Assembly: GCF_014649015.1 (NCBI RefSeq)
Contig: NZ_BMSF01000024.1
Span: 1 to 64,000 of the forward strand
Source of the DNA: Streptomyces narbonensis
GTDB lineage: Bacteria; Actinomycetota; Actinomycetes; Streptomycetales; Streptomycetaceae
Direction of reading: 5' to 3'
Length of the DNA: 64,000 nucleotides
Position 1 is the stretch's first letter. Every line of letters begins with the position of its first letter. Made by a program: the position numbers and the translations under genes. This document shows positions 43,025 to 50,957 of the stretch, piece after piece. Below the pieces are notes generated by a model. The model was not told the DNA's origin. It worked only from the letters and a program-made list of their open reading frames with translations, and did not search any database.

Positions 43025-44395
43025 TCAGGGCTTGATGTTCTGGTTCAGGTGGAACAGGTTCCCCGGGTCGTACGTCCGCTTGACCGCGACCAGACGGTCG
43101 TAGTTCGCCCCGTAGTTGGCTCTGATCCGGTCCTGGTCGTCGTCGGCCATGAAGTTGATGTAGCCGCCCTCCTCGGAGTGCGGGGCGGTGGCCTCGTAGT
43201 AGTCGCGGACCCAGCCGATGTTGGCCTCGTTGGCGGAGGGGTCGGGCCACATGCCGGCGATGACGGTGGCGAACGAGGCGTCCCGGTAGGCGAAGGCCGT
43301 GGCGTCCGGGGCGACCCGGTGGCAGGCACCGTTGATCGGGTAGATGTGGACCGTCGAGTTCACGGCGGGCAGCCCGGGTGCGTACTGGACGTGCGCCTCG
43401 ATCGCGGCGTCGGTGAGCTCGCTCACGAAGTTGGCCTTCCAGTAGTGCTGGAGGCCGGGCGGCACGAGCGCGTCGAAGGCGCTGTTGAGCGCCGGGTACG
43501 GCATGGGCCCGACGTGCTCGGCGACCACCGGCGCGAAGTCGCGGAGGGGACGCAGGGCGCTCTCGCCCTCGTCGAGCGGTCCGGACCAGCACGCCACGAC
43601 CAGGGCGAAGGTGTCACCGTGCCGGTCCTCCGGGATGAACGGGAGCGGCGGGGCGATCTGGAAGGCGGGGAACCCGCCCAGTTGCTCCGGTGCGTCGGCG
43701 ATGTAGTCGGCGAAGGCGCGAAAGACGGTGGCCGCGTCCTCCAGCTCGAAGAGCATCGGTCCGCCGTAGATGTCCTTGACGGGGGCGAGCCGGTACTCGA
43801 ACGACGTCACGGCGCCGAAGTTGCCGCCGCCTCCGCGCAGCGCCCAGAACAGGTCGGCGTTCTCCTCCTCGTCGGCGACGACGAGCCGGCCGTCCGCGGT
43901 CACCACATCGGCCGAGACGAGGTTGTCGCAGCTCAGGCCGGCCCCTCGGGCCAGATAGCCGATGCCGCCGCCGAGAGTGAGTCCGCCGACGCCGGTGGTG
44001 GAGATGATCCCGCCGGTGGTGGCGAGACCGAAGGGGTGCGTCGCCGCGTTGAAGTCGCCCCACGTCGCCCCGCCCTCCGCGCGGGCCGTCCGCCGCACGG
44101 GGTCGACACGGACACCTCGCATCCCGGAGAGATCGGCCACGACGCCGCCGTCGCACGTCCCGAAGCCGGGCACGCTGTGCCCGCCGCCCCGAACCGCCAG
44201 ATCGAGCCCGTTCTCGCGGGCGAAGTCGACCGCGGCCATGACGTCGCCGGCGTTGACGCAGCGCACGACGACGGCAGGTCTCTTGTCGATCATGGCGTTG
44301 TGGACCGTGCGTGCCTCGTCGAAGGCGTCGTCGTCGGCTGTGACGACCGTCCCGCGTACCCGTTCGCGCAGCTGGTCGTTCGAGAGCTTGCCCAT
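43025..44395 (-). CDS. FAD-linked oxidase, berberine bridge enzyme-like
   Basis: The 456-residue oxidase has the PCMH FAD domain with the covalent His73 in RGGGHSVPGFGTCDGG and TTGVGGLTLGGGIGYLARGAGLSCDNL. The position that holds the second, cysteinyl FAD bond in bicovalent members (GHC..VG) reads GIISTTG, so only one covalent bond is expected. The BBE C-terminal end YGANYDRLVAVKRTYDPGNLFHLNQNI is complete. It oxidises alcohols, sugars or alkaloid-type amines and makes H2O2. The ATG at 44395 has AGGAG eight bases before it; a GTG at 44401 is too close. No signal peptide. Confidence 0.87.
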   Translation of the reverse strand: MGKLSNDQLRERVRGTVVTADDDAFDEARTVHNAMIDKRPAVVVRCVNAGDVMAAVDFARENGLDLAVRGGGHSVPGFGTCDGGVVADLSGMRGVRVDPVRRTARAEGGATWGDFNAATHPFGLATTGGIISTTGVGGLTLGGGIGYLARGAGLSCDNLVSADVVTADGRLVVADEEENADLFWALRGGGGNFGAVTSFEYRLAPVKDIYGGPMLFELEDAATVFRAFADYIADAPEQLGGFPAFQIAPPLPFIPEDRHGDTFALVVACWSGPLDEGESALRPLRDFAPVVAEHVGPMPYPALNSAFDALVPPGLQHYWKANFVSELTDAAIEAHVQYAPGLPAVNSTVHIYPINGACHRVAPDATAFAYRDASFATVIAGMWPDPSANEANIGWVRDYYEATAPHSEEGGYINFMADDDQDRIRANYGANYDRLVAVKRTYDPGNLFHLNQNIKP

Positions 44396-44563
44396 GGCCA
44401 CCGCTCCTCGGTCGGATCATTTCCACGCTACGCCGATGACGCGGGGCCTCAACCGGAGCCCGGACTCACGGACACGGGGCCCCATGCGCTGTTCAGGGCT
44501 ATCGCTCACCTCGCACGGAGGTTCCGGCTTCAATGCCGACCAAAAGGCCTCGTCACAACCCGC

Positions 44564-45742
44564 TCAGCGGCGGACGCGGGGCATGCCCAGGCCGATCCAG
44601 GAGATGATCTCGCGCTGGATCTCGTTGTTGCCGCCGCCGAAGGTGAAGATGACGGCCGAGCGGTAGCCGCGTTCCAGTTCGCCGTGGAGGACCGCGCCCG
44701 CCGAGCCCTCCTTGAGGGCGCCCGCCGCGCCGACGACCTCCATGAGGGCCGCGTACGCGTCGCGGCGGGCCTCGGAGCCGTAGACCTTGACGGCGGAGGC
44801 GTCCTGGGGGGTGAGGGTGCCGTTCTGGACGGCGTTGACCATCTGCCAGTTGAGGAGCTTCATCGCGTCGAGCCGGGCGTGGGTGCGGGCGAGCGTGCGG
44901 CGGACCCAGGGGAGGTCCAGGACGCGCCGGTCGTCGGTGAGCCGTGTGTCTGCGGCCCAGCGCTGGACGTCGTGGAGGGCGCGGATCGCCATGGTCCCGT
45001 GGGCCGCGAGCGTCACGCGCTCGTGGTTGAGCTGGTTCGTGATGAGGCGCCAGCCCTTGTTCTCCTCGCCGACGCGGCGTGACGCGGGGACGCGGATGTC
45101 GTCGTAGTAGCTCGCGGTCGTGTCGTGCGAGGCGAGGGTGTTGATGATCGTGCAGGAGTAGCCGGGGTCGCTCGTCGGGACGAGGAGCATCGTGATGCCC
45201 TTGTGCGGCGGGGCGTCGACGTCGGTGCGGACGGCGAGCCAGACCCAGTCGGCGGTGTCGCCGTTCGTCGTCCAGATCTTCTGGCCGTTGACGACGTACG
45301 TGTCCCCCTCCCGTACCGCGCGGGTCTTCAGCGCGGCCAGGTCGGTGCCCGCGTCCGGCTCGCTGTAGCCGATGGCGAAGTCGATCTCCCCGGAGAGGAT
45401 GCGGGGCAGGAAGTACGCCTTCTGCTCCTCGGTGCCGTACCGCATGATCGTCGGCCCGACGGTGTTCAGGGCCATGAGCGGCAGGGGTACGCCGGCCTGG
45501 GCGGCCTCGTCGAAGAAGATGAACTGCTCCATCGGGGAGAGTCCGCGCCCTCCGTACTCGACGGGCCAGCCCACCCCGAGCCAGCCGTCCGCGCCCAGCC
45601 TGCGGACGGTCTCCCGGTAGAAGCGCTTCTGCGCGGCGGGGTCCTCGTAGCGGGTGTGGACGTCGTCCGGGACGAGCTCGGAGAAGTACGCACGCAGCTC
45701 GGCGCGCAGGCTGTTCTGGGCGGGCGTGTATTCGAGGTGCAT
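44564..45742 (-). CDS. Acyl-CoA dehydrogenase (FadE26/ChsE4-alpha-like)
   Basis: The 392-residue flavoprotein begins MHLEYTPAQNSLRAELRAYF and has IGYSEPDAGTDLAAL, VNGQKIWTTNG, YYDDIRVPASRRVGEENKGWRLITNQLNHERV and FTFGGGNNEIQREIISWIGLGMPR. This set closely follows mycobacterial FadE26, the larger chain of the alpha2beta2 dehydrogenase that acts on C26 sterol-CoA. Its usual partner FadE27 is not next to it. The ATG at 45742 matches the family start; the frame to 45799 runs over an exact KstR-type operator. A sterol role is therefore supported by both sequence and site, though not proven. Confidence 0.87.
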   Translation of the reverse strand: MHLEYTPAQNSLRAELRAYFSELVPDDVHTRYEDPAAQKRFYRETVRRLGADGWLGVGWPVEYGGRGLSPMEQFIFFDEAAQAGVPLPLMALNTVGPTIMRYGTEEQKAYFLPRILSGEIDFAIGYSEPDAGTDLAALKTRAVREGDTYVVNGQKIWTTNGDTADWVWLAVRTDVDAPPHKGITMLLVPTSDPGYSCTIINTLASHDTTASYYDDIRVPASRRVGEENKGWRLITNQLNHERVTLAAHGTMAIRALHDVQRWAADTRLTDDRRVLDLPWVRRTLARTHARLDAMKLLNWQMVNAVQNGTLTPQDASAVKVYGSEARRDAYAALMEVVGAAGALKEGSAGAVLHGELERGYRSAVIFTFGGGNNEIQREIISWIGLGMPRVRR

Positions 45743-45784
45743 GCGGGGCCTCCCGTGGCGGCGCGTCTGCGACGGCGGCCACGG

Positions 45785-45798
45785 TAGAACGTGTTTCA
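45785..45798. promoter_or_regulatory. KstR-type operator before the FadE26-like gene
   Basis: TAGAACGTGTTTCA matches TnnAACnnGTTnnA at all fixed positions. It lies 43 bases before the acyl-CoA dehydrogenase ATG, a normal place for a TetR-type repressor to block transcription. The only other full match I found in a promoter is at 4173-4186, also before a sterol-like gene. Confidence 0.7.
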
Positions 45799-45883
45799 CA
45801 AATGCGGAAGGCCGCGGCCCCGGTTCGGGCGAGCCGATCCGGGGCCGGGGGGGGCGGGAGAGAGACGAACGGTACGTCTTGGC

Positions 45884-46044
45884 CTAGACGAGCAAAGGGT
45901 GCGTGCTCCCGGCGTGCCGGGTGGAAGCCCACGTACTGGACGTACGTGGGCTTTCGCCCGGTGCGGCGAGAGTGCGTGCCTGGGGGTACCTCCCAGCGGT
46001 AGCTGGGGCCGCGGGGCAGACGGGAATGTGACGACACCCCCTAG
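45884..46044. mobile_element. Truncated relative of the MITE-like element
   Basis: The right end (46019-46044) is identical over 26 bases to the right repeat of the element at 5980-6195. The long hairpin (45919-45960) and the CCCAGC-GGTA-GCTGGG hairpin are also conserved. The left terminal repeat is missing; homology begins near 45898, after a lone CTAG at 45884. All three base changes in the long stem keep pairing if G-U pairs are allowed. The TAG stop of the next leftward gene (46041-46043) lies in the right repeat. Confidence 0.7.
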
Positions 46045-46241
46045 GGCAGGAGCTCGTCCATGGAGGCGCGCCCCTTTTGCTCCATTCGGCGTTCGGCCCA
46101 GGCGAGGGTCTTCGGATTCACGTCACGACCGGAGGCGAGGACCAGGTCCTCCGCCGTGAACTCGCCCTCCGACCCGGCGTGGAGCAGCCGGTCGGGCGTC
46201 GGGCGATCCCCCATGGACGTCTTGTCGGGCTCAGCGTTCAT
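46041..46241 (-). CDS. Small conserved hypothetical protein
   Basis: A 66-residue soluble protein starting at the ATG at 46241, with AGGAGG four bases upstream (an earlier ATG at 46268 has none). It reads ...RLLHAGSEGEFTAEDLVLASGRDVNPKTLAWAERRMEQKGRASMDELLP, a charged, helical sequence seen as small hypotheticals in Streptomyces. The function is unknown. Its stop codon is provided by the MITE-like repeat, so the original end may have been different. Confidence 0.6.
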   Translation of the reverse strand: MNAEPDKTSMGDRPTPDRLLHAGSEGEFTAEDLVLASGRDVNPKTLAWAERRMEQKGRASMDELLP

Positions 46242-46423
46242 GCCGCCTCCTACGTGTTCTTCCGGCACTCGCCATTCTCGTGTCCGGCCGTCGGGAGCGC
46301 ATCCGGGGCGCCGCCCGCCCTCCTGTCGGACGGGTGTCGGTGGCGTGTCGGCGGGGCCCGGGAGGGTGGGGTGTGCCCGTTTCCCGGACCCGTCCGCGAG
46401 ACCTTCGACCCCAGGAGTCAGCG

Positions 46424-47284
46424 ATGTCCCAGCCCCCGGACTTCCCCCTGCGGCGCCTTCGGGTGACCGCCGTCCGCCGGATCACCCCGCGCACCCTCCG
46501 CGTCACCCTCGGCGGCTCCTCCCTGGCCGGGTTCACGCTCGCCGGGCCCGACCAGCAGGTGAAACTGTTCCTTCCCCGGATGCCCGGCACGGAGCCCGTC
46601 CTGCCCGCCGTCGGGGCGGACGGCGACGTGATGCGGTGGTACGGGGCCTACGCGGCGATCCCGGAGGAGGATCGGCCATGGATGCGGAGCTACACCCTCC
46701 GGGCGCACGACCCGGTGGCGGAGACGGTCGACATCGACTTCCACCTGCACGGGGAGGCCGGTTCGGCGGGCGACGAGGGGCCGGCGACGCGGTGGGCGCG
46801 GAGCGCGCGGCCCGGTGATCCGCTGGGCGTGTTCGGTCCGTCCGCCGCGTTCGCGGTGCCCTTCGAACCAGGGGCCGGCGACTGGACGCTCCTGTACGCC
46901 GACGCGTGCGCGGTGCCCGCCCTCGCCACGGTCGTCGCCGCGCTCCCGGCGGGCCGGCCGGCCCTCGCGTACGTCCAGGTCGACGACCCGGCGGACGTAC
47001 AGCCCCTGGCGACGGCCGGAGACCTCACCGTGCGACTGCTGCCCCACGACGTGCCGGCGGCCGACGCCGTCCGGGCCGGGACGCTGCCGCCCGGCAGTCC
47101 GTCCGGCTGGCTCGCGGGCGAGGCCTCGGCGGTCCGCCGTCTGCGCCGGCATCTCGTGGAGGAGCGGGGCGTCGACCGCAGGGCCATCCACTTCACCGGC
47201 TACTGGCGCCGCCGCCTCTCCCAGGACGACGCCCCGACGTCCGAGGACCTCGCGGAGGCGCGGGAGCGGCTGTCGACCGGCTGA
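46424..47284 (+). CDS. Siderophore-interacting protein (ferric-siderophore reductase)
   Basis: The 286-residue cytoplasmic flavoprotein has the SIP FAD motif RSYTLR (RxYTxR), preceded by FLPRMPGTE and followed by VDIDFHLHGEAGSAGDEGPATRWARSARPGDPLGVFGP. The C-terminal part (LLYADACAVPALATVVAALP, WLAGEASAVRRLRRHLVEERGVDRRAIHFTGYWRRR) is the ViuB-like NAD(P)H domain. It reduces Fe3+ in imported siderophores. The ATG at 46424 follows AGGAG. It stands without a transporter gene. Confidence 0.9.
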   Translation: MSQPPDFPLRRLRVTAVRRITPRTLRVTLGGSSLAGFTLAGPDQQVKLFLPRMPGTEPVLPAVGADGDVMRWYGAYAAIPEEDRPWMRSYTLRAHDPVAETVDIDFHLHGEAGSAGDEGPATRWARSARPGDPLGVFGPSAAFAVPFEPGAGDWTLLYADACAVPALATVVAALPAGRPALAYVQVDDPADVQPLATAGDLTVRLLPHDVPAADAVRAGTLPPGSPSGWLAGEASAVRRLRRHLVEERGVDRRAIHFTGYWRRRLSQDDAPTSEDLAEARERLSTG

Positions 47285-47286
47285 GC

Positions 47287-47325
47287 GGGCGGACCCGTCG
47301 TACCGCCGGCGCGACGGGTCCGCCC
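47287..47325. terminator. Strong hairpin terminator
   Basis: GGGCGGACCCGTCG (47287-47300) and CGACGGGTCCGCCC (47312-47325) pair perfectly over 14 bases with an 11-base loop, starting two bases after the siderophore-interacting gene stop. It faces the converging AfsR-like gene and may stop both. Confidence 0.75.
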
Positions 47326-47427
47326 AGGCGGTGCCGGGGGCCGCTCAGGCGGTGCCGGGGGCCGCTCAGGCGGTGCCGGGGGACCGCTCAGGCCGTGCGG
47401 GGCTCCGCTCAGGCCGTGCGGGGACCG
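47325..47427. repeat. 21-bp tandem repeat x5 at a gene end
   Basis: Five units of about 21 bases (CAGGCGGTGCCGGGGGCCGCT and variants, one of 22) begin at the terminator and run into the AfsR-like gene, whose stop is at 47366. The inside units encode the repeated tail ARPERSP. Confidence 0.85.
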
Positions 47428-50400
47428 TCGCCTCCGGCTGCCGGACGAGGGCCAGGGCGGTGTCCAGCGGGAACTCCGTGCCCTCCGCGTAGTGGTGGTC
47501 GTACGCCTCCGGGGTGAGGCGCGCGCGGACCGTCTCCTCGGCGCGGGCGCGGATCGCGGTCTCCGTCTGCGGGGCGAAGGGTCGGAAGCCGCCTCCCGTC
47601 GGCGGGCCGATATGGGTGTCGTGGGCGCCGAGGAGCCGGGCTCCGGTCTCGGCGTCGCCCGGGCCGCCCCTGCCGCCGCGGGCCCAGGCGGCCGTCGCGA
47701 ACTGGGCAACGACGAGGTAGGGCGCGACCAGGTGGGCGAGGGCCTCCAGGTCGACGACGGCACGGGCCAGGCGCTCCAGGGCCCGGTCGTGGGCGCCGTC
47801 CAGGCAGTCGAGCCAGGCCCACGCCCCGCCGGCCAGGCCCCAGAAGAGCGTCGGGGTGTGCTCGCCGAACTCCTCCTCCAGCCGGGTGAGCTGCGCGCGG
47901 GCCAGGGCCGTGCGCCCGGTGTGGCCGTAGTGCTGGGCGAGGAGCAGCCGGCCGGTGCCGGCGGCCTCGGCTCCCCACTGGCCCGCCTCGTCGGCGGCTT
48001 CGGCCAGGAGCCGTTCGGCCGCCTCGTCCCCCGGGCCCAGCCGGAGGCGTACGGCCGCGAGGCGGGCGGAGAAGAGCGGCACCTGCGAGCGGGCGCCCAC
48101 GAGGGCGGCGGCGTGGGCGGCCCTTTCGAAGTCGGCGGCGGCCTCGGGGAGCCGACCGGCGCGCTCGTAGGCCTCGCCCCGCGCCGAGAGGGACTCCGCG
48201 ATGCCCCAGGCGTCCTCGGCCGTCTCGAAGATGGCGAGCGCCTCGTCGGCGTCCTCGGGGCCGTGGCCGAGGAGCTTTCCCCGCATGAGGAGGGCGAAGC
48301 CGAGGTCCCAGCCGGTCCCGTGCTCGCGGCAGGCGTCGACGGTCAGGGTCAGGGTCTCGTCGAGGCCGGCGAGCTCTCCCGTCATCAGGCGGGCGAAGAA
48401 CCACATCGTCCCGGGCTGGCGGCAGGTCTGCGGGAGGCCGGGGCGGTACGCGGTGATGAGGGCGGTGAGCCGGGCACGGGTCTCGGGCCGTTCGAAGGCG
48501 GTGGCGCCGTCGCTGCCGTCGGTCGCGAGCGCGTAGAGCTGCCCGCCGCGGCGGGCCTCCCAGAGCCGCTCGCCGCTCCACGGCGGCGGCACGTCAACAC
48601 AGCGGCCCTCGAAGGGCTCGGCAGGACGGACGGGCTCCTGGAACGGGTCGGGGCCGAGCCCGGCGGCGGCCGCCGCCCACGTCCGGGCGTCGGTCCGGTG
48701 GTACCGCAGCTGCCAGAACCAGCTGAGGGAGTGGACGAGGCAGAGCGCCTCCTGCTCGTCGGCGACGGCCACGGCGGTGCGCAGGGCGGCCCGCAGGTTG
48801 CCGTGCTCGCGCTCCAGGCGTGAGATGGCGGCGACCTGCCCGGAGCCGCGAAGCTCGGGGTCGGTACGGCGGGCGAGTTCGCGGTAGTACGTGAGGTGGC
48901 GCCGCTCGGTCACGGCCCGCTCGCCCGCCTCGTCGAGGCGCTCCGCGGCGTACTCGGCCACCGTCTCCAGGAGCCGGTAGCGCATGCCGGTGTCGCCGGG
49001 GGCGGAGACGACGAGCGACTTGTCGACAAGAGCGGCCAGTACGCCCAGTACGTCTGCGCCCGTGCTCGCGCCCGTACCTGTACCTGTACCCGCGTCCGTG
49101 TCCGCGCCGGCTACCTGCGCCTCGTCGGCGCAGACCGTCTCCGCCGCCGCCAGGTCACAGCCGCCGGTGAACACCGCGAGCCGCCGCAGCACCGCCCGCT
49201 CCGGCCCGTCGAGCAGCTCCCACGACCAGTCCACCACCGCTCGCAGCGTCTGCTGACGCGGCAGCACCGTCCGTGCCCCCGACGTCAGCAGCCGGAAACG
49301 ATCGTCCAGGCGGTCCGCGATCTGCCGCACCGACAGCATCCGCAGCCGCGCAGCCGCCAGCTCGATCGCCAGCGGCAGCCCGTCGAGGCGGCGGCAGACC
49401 TCCTCGGCGGCCCCCGCGTCGTCCCCGACCCGGAAGCCCGGCCGCGCCGCCGCGCCCCGCTCGCCGAGGAGCCGCAGCGCCATCTCCGCCGGCAGCGGCC
49501 CCAGCGGACGCAGCACCTCCCCCGGCACCCCCAGCGGCTCCCGGCTCGTCGCCAGGACCGTGACGCCGGGGCACCGCGTGAGGAGGGTCTCCGCGAGCTC
49601 CGCCGCCGCGGCGATCACGTGCTCGCAGTTGTCGAGGACCAGGAGCATCCGGCGCCCGGCGCAGTACTCGACCAGGTGGGCCAGCACGCCCTTCGGCCCG
49701 GCGGCCTCGGCGACGGCCGGACCGTTCCACAGCTGGGTCTCGCGGGCCCCCAGCGCGCTGAGGACGGCCGCCGCGACCGAGGACTCCTCGCGTACGGAGG
49801 CGAGTTCGGCGACGTGGACCGGTCCGCCCTCGTACGTCTCGGCCGCCTCCAGGGCGAGCCGGGTCTTGCCGACGCCACCCGGTCCCGTGAGCGTGACGAG
49901 CCGCCGGTCGGCCCACCCGGCCGCGAGTGCGCCGAGCTCACCGTCGCGGCCGATGAACGAGGTCAGCCGGGCGGGCAGGCGCCCGCTCCGGTCCGAGGGA
50001 TGTCCGGGCACGGGTACGCGCGCGGGCGCGCCCAGGAGTTCGGTGTGCAGGGCGCGCAGTTCGGGCCCCGGGTCGGTGCCCAGCCGGTCGGCGAGGCCGG
50101 TGCGCACCTCCTCGTACGCCGCGAGGGCCTCCGCGGGGCGTCCGGCGGCCCGCAGGGCCCGGATCCGCAGGGCCTGGACCGGCTCGTCGAGCGGATGCCC
50201 GGCTGCGAGGGCCGCGAGCGGCGCGAGGACGTCCTGGGCGCGCCCCAGGGCCAGATCGGCCGCGTACCGGTCGCGGCGCGCCCGCGCGTGCCGTTGCTCG
50301 AGCCGTACGACGAGGGGGTCGGCCTCCCGGCCGGGCAGGTCCGCGAGGGCCGGTCCGCGCCACAGGCCGAGCGCCTGGTCGAGGAGCGCGGCGGCCCGGA

Positions 50401-50839
50401 CGGCGTCCCCGTCGGCGAGGGCGGCCGCGCCTTCGGCGGCGAGCCGTTCGAAGCGGTGCAGGTCGACGGTGTCCGGGTCGGCGGCCAGCAGGTAGCCGCC
50501 GGGGCCGGAGAGGACGGCCTCGTGTCCGAGGGCCCGGCGCAGACGGCCCACGAGGGCCTGGAGCGCGGCCGTGCGGTCGAGGCCGGCGGCCGGGTCGTCA
50601 TCCGCCCACACCTGGTCGATCAGCGCGCCGACGCTCATCGCCCGCGAGGGTCCCACCCGGCCGGCACCGCCCGGGCCGACCGCACCGCCCGTGCCGACGG
50701 CCCCGCCAGGGACGTCCGCGGCGCCGGCGGCGAGCGCGGTGAGCAGCGCCCGGAGCCTGGGGCCGTTCAGCACGACCTCCGTCCCGTCGTCGGAACGGAG
50801 CGCCTGACAGGGACCGAGAACACGGTAGGACGGCTGCAC
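47366..50839 (-). CDS. AfsR/SARP-family regulator (winged helix-BTAD-NB-ARC-TPR)
   Basis: The 1157-residue regulator has an OmpR-type DNA-binding domain and a BTAD helical domain (about 1-255), then an NB-ARC ATPase with Walker A GPGGVGKTRLA, MLLVLDNCEHV (Walker B), VLATSREPLG and GLPLAIELAAARL. The rest is TPR-like helices. AfsR-type proteins sense signals and activate secondary metabolism or sigma-factor genes. The GTG at 50839 (MQPSYRVLGPCQAL) is chosen because the conserved domain begins there. A Gly/Thr/Asp-rich insert (GADTDAGTGTGTGASTGAD) from a DNA repeat near 49055-49110 lies between the ATPase and TPR parts. It diverges from the SpoIIE-like gene. Confidence 0.88.
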   Translation of the reverse strand: MQPSYRVLGPCQALRSDDGTEVVLNGPRLRALLTALAAGAADVPGGAVGTGGAVGPGGAGRVGPSRAMSVGALIDQVWADDDPAAGLDRTAALQALVGRLRRALGHEAVLSGPGGYLLAADPDTVDLHRFERLAAEGAAALADGDAVRAAALLDQALGLWRGPALADLPGREADPLVVRLEQRHARARRDRYAADLALGRAQDVLAPLAALAAGHPLDEPVQALRIRALRAAGRPAEALAAYEEVRTGLADRLGTDPGPELRALHTELLGAPARVPVPGHPSDRSGRLPARLTSFIGRDGELGALAAGWADRRLVTLTGPGGVGKTRLALEAAETYEGGPVHVAELASVREESSVAAAVLSALGARETQLWNGPAVAEAAGPKGVLAHLVEYCAGRRMLLVLDNCEHVIAAAAELAETLLTRCPGVTVLATSREPLGVPGEVLRPLGPLPAEMALRLLGERGAAARPGFRVGDDAGAAEEVCRRLDGLPLAIELAAARLRMLSVRQIADRLDDRFRLLTSGARTVLPRQQTLRAVVDWSWELLDGPERAVLRRLAVFTGGCDLAAAETVCADEAQVAGADTDAGTGTGTGASTGADVLGVLAALVDKSLVVSAPGDTGMRYRLLETVAEYAAERLDEAGERAVTERRHLTYYRELARRTDPELRGSGQVAAISRLEREHGNLRAALRTAVAVADEQEALCLVHSLSWFWQLRYHRTDARTWAAAAAGLGPDPFQEPVRPAEPFEGRCVDVPPPWSGERLWEARRGGQLYALATDGSDGATAFERPETRARLTALITAYRPGLPQTCRQPGTMWFFARLMTGELAGLDETLTLTVDACREHGTGWDLGFALLMRGKLLGHGPEDADEALAIFETAEDAWGIAESLSARGEAYERAGRLPEAAADFERAAHAAALVGARSQVPLFSARLAAVRLRLGPGDEAAERLLAEAADEAGQWGAEAAGTGRLLLAQHYGHTGRTALARAQLTRLEEEFGEHTPTLFWGLAGGAWAWLDCLDGAHDRALERLARAVVDLEALAHLVAPYLVVAQFATAAWARGGRGGPGDAETGARLLGAHDTHIGPPTGGGFRPFAPQTETAIRARAEETVRARLTPEAYDHHYAEGTEFPLDTALALVRQPEATVPARPERSPARPERSPGTA

Positions 50840-50957
50840 CGGCCCATTCTGCCCCGCCGTCGGCGCGTCCCCCTGCGCCCCGTGCTTCGAGGCGAACTTG
50901 CGCCACGCCGTGTCACCGCCATGGCGTCCACGGGGTGCGGGTTCGACAATGGGGGGG

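Noticed and set aside
43050..43063. Near-match to the KstR consensus (TGGAACAGGTTCCC)
   Set aside because: It lies inside the oxidase coding region (codons of the LFHLNQ segment) and the last fixed base is C instead of A.
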